Source: Defluviitaleaceae bacterium (GTDB lineage: Bacteria; Bacillota; Clostridia; Lachnospirales; WRAX01). From it: a stretch of 47,329 nucleotides of DNA. A program made the position numbers and the translations under genes. Under the pieces are notes generated by a model, which was given only the letters and a program-made list of their open reading frames with translations, was not told where the DNA came from and made no database searches. Every line of letters begins with the position of its first letter. The stretch's first letter is position 1. Positions 42,334 through 47,329 of the stretch are shown here, in pieces. Location of the stretch: NCBI GenBank assembly GCA_009784575.1, contig WRBK01000014.1, positions 1 through 47,329 on the forward strand. The letters are read 5' to 3'.

Positions 42334-43635
42334 ATGAAAGATTCAAGGTACAACTTCATATTCCTTGATAATAACAATGAACATGCTAGTAATATCGTTT
42401 ACAACTCACGCTCTGGCGCAATGGTGTTGTTAGATGCTGAAACAATGAGTGCATTTGACGATTTTCGGGAAAGTGGACTTGTTTTCGCTGACAAGAACAT
42501 CTTTGATGAGCTTGTTCGCTGTGGTTTTATTGTTGATGACAACCTAAACGAGATAGGTGAAATCCAATTTAGTTTGCTCCGAAGTCGCTTTGCTACATCT
42601 TCTTTGGGATTGGTTATTGCTCCAACTATGGACTGCAATTTCCGATGCACTTATTGCTTTGAGCAAGGGCAGCTCCATAATGTACATATGGATGATACAA
42701 TTGCAACAAAGTTGATTGATTTTGTTGCAAAAAAGGCAAACATGCTTGAAAGGCTAAATGTTTTTTGGTATGGCGGCGAACCACTTTTGGCTATAGAAAG
42801 GGTAGAAAGTCTATCAAAAGAACTTATAAATATTTGCAGAAATAATAAGATAAGATACTCCGCATCCATTGTAACAAACGGATATTATTATTCACCAGAA
42901 ATTGCAGAGCGGCTTAAAGCCTGTAGTGTTGGGGTTGTCCAAATCACTTTAGATGGCTCAAAAGAAATTCATGACCAAAGGCGTTTTTTAGAGGATGGTA
43001 GTGGCACATTTGATATAATTATAAATAACTTAAAGCTGACAAAAGGCATACTGCCCGTTACTTTGCGAGTTAACGTAGATACAGATAATTACATTCAGGG
43101 AGATGAGGTAGCTTCTATTTTGAAAAATGAGGGTGTTTACGGCGATGTATTACCTTACTTGGCACAGGTAAATAGTGCTAATGACACTCTCAAACAAAGC
43201 AGATGCCTGTCAAATCAACAATTCAGCAAAATAAATTTAAAATATATGATTGACGGAAAGACCCCAATAATGACTTTCTATCCCAAGCCTAAAGGGAATT
43301 TTTGTATATCTGATTTTACCAATGGTTTTGTGATTGACCCTTATGGCGATATGTATAAATGTTTTGCTGATATTGGTCGAGAGGATAAAAAGGTTTGTTC
43401 GTTGCTGGATGAGCATATTGATTTTTCCCCTATTATGCACGACTATGTTCTACACGACCCCACGCTCGTAGATAGGTGCAAATCTTGCAAACTGTTACCA
43501 ATATGCCTAGGAGGATGTCCACATCTTCGCATGAATAATATTGATAATTGCTCTCAATTCAAATACAGCATAAATGAATATTTGCTTGAGTGTGCAAAGT
43601 TTTTACAAAATGACAAACATATTTCGGTACAGTAA
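42334..43635 (+). CDS. Radical SAM/SPASM peptide maturase (RiPP modifying enzyme)
   Basis: 433 residues from the ATG at 42334. The N-terminal ~80 residues (YNFIFLDNNNEHASNIVYNSRS...) look like a precursor-binding region as in other SPASM maturases. The radical SAM core starts at LVIAPTMDCNFRCTYCFEQ, with CxxxCxxC for the 4Fe-4S cluster, followed by VFWYGGEPLL and VQITLDGSKEIHDQRR. The C-terminal SPASM domain has Cys in GNFCISD, DMYKCFADIG, DRCKSCKLLPICLGGCPH, NCSQF and LLECAKF, enough for two auxiliary clusters. Such enzymes install thioether or C-C links in ribosomal peptides. The frame is open to an ATG at 42247, but relatives start near 42334; no good RBS marks either. The 32-codon precursor gene follows 40 bases downstream. 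Confidence 0.9.
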   Translation: MKDSRYNFIFLDNNNEHASNIVYNSRSGAMVLLDAETMSAFDDFRESGLVFADKNIFDELVRCGFIVDDNLNEIGEIQFSLLRSRFATSSLGLVIAPTMDCNFRCTYCFEQGQLHNVHMDDTIATKLIDFVAKKANMLERLNVFWYGGEPLLAIERVESLSKELINICRNNKIRYSASIVTNGYYYSPEIAERLKACSVGVVQITLDGSKEIHDQRRFLEDGSGTFDIIINNLKLTKGILPVTLRVNVDTDNYIQGDEVASILKNEGVYGDVLPYLAQVNSANDTLKQSRCLSNQQFSKINLKYMIDGKTPIMTFYPKPKGNFCISDFTNGFVIDPYGDMYKCFADIGREDKKVCSLLDEHIDFSPIMHDYVLHDPTLVDRCKSCKLLPICLGGCPHLRMNNIDNCSQFKYSINEYLLECAKFLQNDKHISVQ

Positions 43636-43675
43636 TACATATACCTAAAATTTAAACTTGAAAGGAGGGTTTAAC

Positions 43676-43774
43676 ATGACAGTATTAGTTCAACCAATAG
43701 TACGTGATGTGGAAATACGTTGCGGCGGTCTTGCTGGTTCAATCAACTATACTGGACCAATAATTGTAGAATAA
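43676..43774 (+). CDS. Putative RiPP precursor peptide (32 aa)
   Basis: AAAGGAGGG six bases before the ATG makes this the best ribosome binding site in the cluster. The 32-residue product has an N-terminal part MTVLVQPIVRDVEIR, a single cysteine followed by two glycines (C16-G17-G18), and a C-terminal part LAGSINYTGPIIVE. It lies between a radical SAM/SPASM maturase and an ABC exporter, the usual place for a precursor. Possible modification sites are Cys16 as thioether donor, or Asn24/Tyr25/Thr26; alternatively GG at 17-18 could be a leader cleavage site leaving a 14-residue core. It does not match the Cys-rich Clo7bot, SCIFF or subtilosin-type precursors I know. Confidence 0.8.
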   Translation: MTVLVQPIVRDVEIRCGGLAGSINYTGPIIVE

Positions 43775-43782
43775 CAATAAAA

Positions 43783-43827
43783 TCATCACCCCTTTGTGCG
43801 AAGTCACTAGGGGTGATTTGCTTTTAT
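43783..43827 (+). terminator. Hairpin terminator/attenuator between precursor and exporter
   Basis: ATCACCCCT (43785-43793) pairs with AGGGGTGAT (43809-43817), followed by TTGCTTTTATT. Placed after the precursor gene, a leaky terminator would give more precursor than exporter mRNA, a common arrangement in peptide clusters. Confidence 0.78.
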
Positions 43828-43843
43828 TAAGGAGGTGCTCACT

Positions 43844-45463
43844 TTGGGCTTCAAAAAAGTTTTTAACATCATCAAACCAGCCATGGAGCGTCAGAAAAAA
43901 GCTGGCTTTGCATATATGTTCAATATGGTCATAGCTTGGGCGGTTGGGCTGTCCCTCCCCTTTGTAACTGGTTTATATATTGATAGCTTACTGGTAGATT
44001 CCGACATGGACATTGTCATGATATTTGCCATGGTATTTCTTGGCATGTACATACTAAGAATCATAATCAATTTCTTTCAAGCCATCGTCGGGCAAATGTT
44101 TAACTCTATGTTGCAACACATGATGATGATGGGTTCTGTGCGGCATATCTTAAAATCTAGGTATTCCAAATATCATAATGCCGACACAAGCAGCATCATG
44201 GCAAAGGTAAATGATGATGGTCAGGTATTTTCTTTCTTTTTTAGCAACAATTGCAGCCTTGTCATTGAAATCATTACATTAATTGCCAGCATTATCCTTC
44301 TCTTCGTCGTCGATATACCCATAGGCCTTATTATGCTAGGGGCAATGCCCTTGTATTTCCTTATATATCTTGTTTTCCGCAAAAAACTATATAAAAAGCA
44401 CGAAGCATACAGAAAAAGCGGTGCAAAGTATTTTTCTAAGCGAGCAGAGCAGCTTAACCGCATTGGCTTCATTAAGCGTAACGAGCTGGCAGAGGATATG
44501 CAAGCCCGCGCCGACAAAGCCTTTTATGATAACAGAAAAACGGCTATAGGCGTAGCCATCATTAATTTCTTTTTCCAAAACGCAGGCGAAATAACATCGG
44601 CTTTATTCCATGTAGCCATACTCATTTTCGGCGGATATAGGGTCATCAATAATGAGATAAGCATAGGCTTCTTTACCATGATAATGCTGTATTTCGGTAT
44701 GGTTATGACATCTTGCAAAAACTTCTTTCTCTTTGCAGGCACATATCAGCAAAGCATATTAGCCGCCGAGCGCACCAGGGAAATCCTTGATAACCCTATA
44801 GATAAAACAGGGGATATCAAGCCAGAGCATATCAAAGAGTTAAAGCTCCAAGACCTATCGCTTAGCTATGGCGATAACAAGGTGTTTTCCGAAATTAACC
44901 ATAGCTTCAAAATTGGCAGAATTTACGCAATATGCGGCGAAAACGGCAGCGGCAAGACAAGTTTGCTAAATTGCATAATGGGCATGTACCTAGACCTTAT
45001 ATCTGGGCAGATATTGTTTGATGGCACTCCAATAGATAAGCTGGATATGGCTTATATGCGGCGCAACCGAATATCTTTTGTAGAGCAACTACCGGAATTT
45101 CTAAATATGAGCTTGGAAGAATTTCTTACTTTTGGCATAGAGCAAACAGAGGTTGTTCAAAAAACAAAACAAGAGCTAATCGACATATTCGACTTAGGCA
45201 AGTTTGATTTAAGCACACCCATAGCCGAAAGTGGGAGCAATTTTTCTGGCGGCGAAAAGCAGAAAATCGCCATCACTCGTGCATTGTCAAAAAATAGCGC
45301 GATAGCAATATTGGACGAACCTACATCAGCTCTTGATGATGCAAGTGTAGACATCTTGGTCGATGTGCTTAATCGCCAAAAAAGTAGCAGAATAACCCTA
45401 GTGATTAGCCACGACCACCGCATTCTACAGCTCTGCGATGAGCATTGGCATATTGCGCATTAA
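43844..45463 (+). CDS. ABC transporter, fused permease and ATPase (peptide exporter)
   Basis: 539 residues from a TTG at 43844 with AAGGAGG eight bases upstream. A six-helix membrane domain (residues ~15-310) precedes an ATP-binding domain with Walker A CGENGSGKTSLL, Q-loop region FVEQLPEFL, signature FSGGEKQKIAITRAL, Walker B AIAILDEPTSALDD and H-loop VISHDHR. No C39 peptidase domain is present, so leader removal must be done by another protease. As a half-transporter it should act as a homodimer. By position it exports the modified peptide encoded just upstream. Confidence 0.92.
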   Translation: MGFKKVFNIIKPAMERQKKAGFAYMFNMVIAWAVGLSLPFVTGLYIDSLLVDSDMDIVMIFAMVFLGMYILRIIINFFQAIVGQMFNSMLQHMMMMGSVRHILKSRYSKYHNADTSSIMAKVNDDGQVFSFFFSNNCSLVIEIITLIASIILLFVVDIPIGLIMLGAMPLYFLIYLVFRKKLYKKHEAYRKSGAKYFSKRAEQLNRIGFIKRNELAEDMQARADKAFYDNRKTAIGVAIINFFFQNAGEITSALFHVAILIFGGYRVINNEISIGFFTMIMLYFGMVMTSCKNFFLFAGTYQQSILAAERTREILDNPIDKTGDIKPEHIKELKLQDLSLSYGDNKVFSEINHSFKIGRIYAICGENGSGKTSLLNCIMGMYLDLISGQILFDGTPIDKLDMAYMRRNRISFVEQLPEFLNMSLEEFLTFGIEQTEVVQKTKQELIDIFDLGKFDLSTPIAESGSNFSGGEKQKIAITRALSKNSAIAILDEPTSALDDASVDILVDVLNRQKSSRITLVISHDHRILQLCDEHWHIAH

Positions 45464-45502
45464 AAATGCACTGATTTTAACAACCTTAACTGATTTTGCC
45501 TA

Positions 45503-45531
45503 TTGTACATTCACGTATTTTGATGTATAAT
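45503..45531 (+). promoter_or_regulatory. Promoter of the Met/Asp-rich protein gene
   Basis: TTGTAC (45503-45508), 17 bases, TATAAT (45526-45531), about 70 bases before the start codon. It separates this gene from the RiPP cluster. Confidence 0.7.
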
Positions 45532-45599
45532 GTTGATGACGGCACAAATGCAATGTCTTGTTTTTGTGCTAGTCTATTATAATAAAAGGAGTGTGTTAA

Positions 45600-46943
45600 A
45601 TGAAAAAAATGAAAAGAATTATGGCTGCAACCCTAGCCATGACCGTTCTATTTGCGACTACCGTATTTGCGCAAACACCTAGAGAAATCGTGGGTCAAGC
45701 TTATGCAAATAGTACAGACGCAACAACAATGTCTGTAAGCGGTAATATTGCAGGTGTTGTCAACCTTATGGGCATGGAGCTTTTACGCCTTAACATGGAC
45801 TTTGTTATGGACATGGACTTTGACCTTGAAACAGGTGCAATGATGATGTACATGAGAATGCCAATGCAAATTTCTGTGGCAGACCCAATTACTGGCGAAG
45901 CCTTCGATGAAAACGTAGAAGTTGCAGTATTTATGGACGGAACAACCGTGTTCGTTTATGAAAGCACTATTGGTTGGTTCACGGACCCATCTATGGATAT
46001 GTCTGATATGGACGATATGCTTGGCATGATGGACATTGAAGCCCTTACAGCTTGGAGCCTAGAAATCAACGAACTTATCATGGACGAAATAACCATACAA
46101 TTTGCAGATGACCAAGTAGACGGCTACTATGTTATTGAGCAAATTATGGATTGGGACGACATGGTAAACATGTTAGACCTCTTCATGACACCAGAGTTCT
46201 TTGATGGCATGATGGCATTTATCCCAGAAGCAGATATGGTGCTAATCCAAGAAGATTTGGACATGGCTATGCTTGAGCTTGACGGCATGATGGACGAAAT
46301 GCTCGCTATACTAGAAGACCTTGACATCAATTTTGAAGCTGTATACAGAAGCTACATAGACCAAGAAACACTTACATTTTCTCGCTACCTTATGGAAATG
46401 AACATGGATTTTGCCCTAGATTTAGACCTTGGCATTTTAGGCAATATGGACATCTCTGGTAGCTTCACTATGGATTTGGATGTTGATTACAACCCAACTA
46501 TCGTTTGGCCTGTAATTGACGAAGTTGTAAATCTTGATGACCTTTTCGTAGACATTATGCCTCTTCCTGCTGAATTAGAAGAAGCTGTAGTTGCTATTGC
46601 CGAAATCGGAAGCCTAGAGTTTGGCGCAGACAACCTAGAAGTTAGAGAAACTCTTCCAGTTGCTGGCGACTTTGCAGTTGGCATCATCAACCTTTTGGTT
46701 GCAGACATAGCTAATTTCAACGTATTTATCGTTAATCACGGCACAGACATCGTTCACGCTACTCTTGCATCTGTACCTAGCCTGCCTCTATTTGACGTAT
46801 ACCTCGAGCCAGGTGAAGGCTTCGTTCTACAAATCCCTATGGGAACATTCGCTGACATCGCTACACTTGTAATCCAAAGCAGCGGCGCACCACTCGATGT
46901 TGAAACAGGCTTTAGATTAACAGAATTGCCTCTTGGGCAGTAA
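45600..46943 (+). CDS. Secreted Met/Asp-rich protein, LolA/LppX-like fold possible
   Basis: 447 residues with AAGGAG upstream. A signal peptide (KKMKRIMAATLAMTVLFATTVFAQ, cut after AQ-like site) precedes a long region resembling the DUF6612/LppX-type clostridial secreted proteins: VSGNIAGVVNLMGMELLRL, MDGTTVFVYESTIGWF, FADDQVDGYYVIEQI. Between residues ~42 and 290 methionine is extraordinarily common (about 37 by hand count) and mostly next to Asp or Glu (VMDMDFDLE, MDMSDMDDMLGMMD). The last ~110 residues form a separate beta-rich domain without Met. Function unknown. Confidence 0.75.
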   Translation: MKKMKRIMAATLAMTVLFATTVFAQTPREIVGQAYANSTDATTMSVSGNIAGVVNLMGMELLRLNMDFVMDMDFDLETGAMMMYMRMPMQISVADPITGEAFDENVEVAVFMDGTTVFVYESTIGWFTDPSMDMSDMDDMLGMMDIEALTAWSLEINELIMDEITIQFADDQVDGYYVIEQIMDWDDMVNMLDLFMTPEFFDGMMAFIPEADMVLIQEDLDMAMLELDGMMDEMLAILEDLDINFEAVYRSYIDQETLTFSRYLMEMNMDFALDLDLGILGNMDISGSFTMDLDVDYNPTIVWPVIDEVVNLDDLFVDIMPLPAELEEAVVAIAEIGSLEFGADNLEVRETLPVAGDFAVGIINLLVADIANFNVFIVNHGTDIVHATLASVPSLPLFDVYLEPGEGFVLQIPMGTFADIATLVIQSSGAPLDVETGFRLTELPLGQ

Positions 46944-47217
46944 TAATTTTGTACTTTCAAAACGGGCAATCCCAATAGCCCCCTACCGTAATAAGGTCTC
47001 GAAAAACTCAGCAAAATCAATACTATTATGAGCGGGCGGGTAAAATGGAGTAGCTTAGAGCAGGGCGCAGACATAAAATGCGCCCTATTTTTATGTTCAT
47101 TTATCATAATACTATGAAAGCTAGGCAAGGTCGAGAGTGAGAAAACCACTCCCAGCCTTTTTTCATGTCCGAACGAGGAAAGGAGCTTTTGGCTATGGCA
47201 GTTTTGTACTATACCCA
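46944..47217 (+). other. Intergenic stretch before the IS element
   Basis: No ORF with a plausible start and ribosome binding site is seen here on either strand. It holds the terminator at 47062-47092 and AT-rich sequence up to the presumed insertion-sequence boundary. Confidence 0.6.
47062..47092 (+). terminator. Rho-independent terminator
   Basis: A perfect 8-bp GC-rich stem AGGGCGCA/TGCGCCCT (47062-47069 with 47079-47086) is followed by ATTTTTAT. It lies about 120 bases after the 45600 gene. Confidence 0.82.
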
Positions 47218-47329
47218 CTAAACCAAAAAACAGTCCATCAAAGCATCATCGAAACTATCAAAATAGGGCAAAATCTTTCGCAACCTACTCTTTAGCCATG
47301 ACCAAAAATTCTCAATGGGGTTGAGTTCA
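47196..47329 (-). mobile_element. IS630-family insertion sequence, right end (partial)
   Basis: The transposase tail ends at 47218. Just beyond it, after a TA dinucleotide at 47194-47195, the sequence TGGCAGTTTTGTACTATACC could be the element's terminal repeat; IS630-family elements insert at TA. The boundary is inferred because the other end lies outside the window. Confidence 0.5.
47218..47329 (-). CDS. IS630-family transposase, C-terminal part (runs off the window)
   Basis: On the minus strand the end of the window reads E-L-N-P-I-E-N-F-W-S-W-L-K, the hallmark of the last DDE-domain block of IS630/Tc1-mariner transposases (P-x-L-N-P-I-E, with the catalytic acidic residue in PIE). It then runs through SRLRKILPYFDSFDDALMDC to a TAG at 47218. 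The 5' part lies beyond 47329. This is too short to say whether the gene is intact. Confidence 0.85.
   Translation of the reverse strand, partial: ELNPIENFWSWLKSRLRKILPYFDSFDDALMDCFLV

Noticed and set aside
47100-47165. GAGTG/CACTC hairpin followed by TTTTTT near the right edge
   Set aside because: The five-base stem has a large asymmetric internal loop next to it; too weak to list as a terminator beside the clear one at 47062.
46754-47218. A 154-codon minus-strand frame overlapping the end of the Met/Asp-rich gene
   Set aside because: It has no family features, runs through the terminator at 47062-47092 and overlaps a well-supported gene.

Overview
The window looks like chromosomal DNA of an anaerobic low-to-mid GC Firmicute of class Clostridia, probably near the Lachnospirales. 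The evidence is the set of genes: a B12-binding/radical SAM gene followed by its DUF2344 partner and an RNase E/G gene, copper-amine-oxidase-N ('stalk') secreted proteins, a PadR/HAAS-domain pair, ftsQ-ftsZ, and an adenosylcobalamin-dependent glutamate mutase operon. Ribosome binding sites are strong (GGAGG, AGGGG) and several genes start at TTG or GTG.

Layout. 1-1140: 3' end of a 23S rRNA gene, a G/T-rich spacer with no recognisable 5S gene, then tRNA-Pro, -Arg, -His and -Lys and a terminator. 1305-2833: a restriction-endonuclease-like pseudogene and mscL. 3003-7858: RDD membrane protein, radical SAM/B12 protein, DUF2344 protein and a C-terminally shortened RNase G. 7926-18129: housekeeping and accessory genes (methyltransferases, nucleotidyltransferase, M42 peptidase, Uma2, leuS, GNAT, PadR and its HAAS-domain membrane partner). 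18134-20680: yfbR, ftsZ, ftsQ. 20794-35103, all on the minus strand: glutamate fermentation by the methylaspartate route, comprising glmS, glmL, glmE, methylaspartate ammonia-lyase, an AtuA-like/DUF4387 pair, a two-subunit class I hydratase that is plausibly mesaconase, a DUF1576 membrane protein and a corrinoid adenosyltransferase that can make the glutamate mutase cofactor. Two Uma2-family genes, two copies of a 164-bp inverted-repeat element and three secreted stalk-domain proteins are interleaved with it. 35131-38154: LTA-synthase-like enzyme and a conserved clostridial protein. 38410-40391: tmRNA, a frameshifted two-gene unit and tRNA-Ser. 40581-42108: a tatD 3' fragment and a G5/3D cell-wall protein with a long structured leader.

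The most interesting locus is 42191-45463, which I read as a small RiPP (ribosomally made, modified peptide) system. It has a consensus promoter, a radical SAM/SPASM maturase, a 32-codon precursor gene at 43676-43774 that is too short for ordinary gene calling, a terminator-like hairpin, and an ABC exporter without a peptidase domain. I do not recognise the precursor family. The window ends with a Met/Asp-rich secreted protein and the 3' end of an IS630-family transposase.

Several genes are visibly decaying: the endonuclease at 1305, the gene at 38936, tatD at 40581, and probably the tail of the RNase G gene. Together with the IS and MITE-like elements, this suggests a genome with active rearrangement. 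All family names come from reading motifs by eye; no database search was run.
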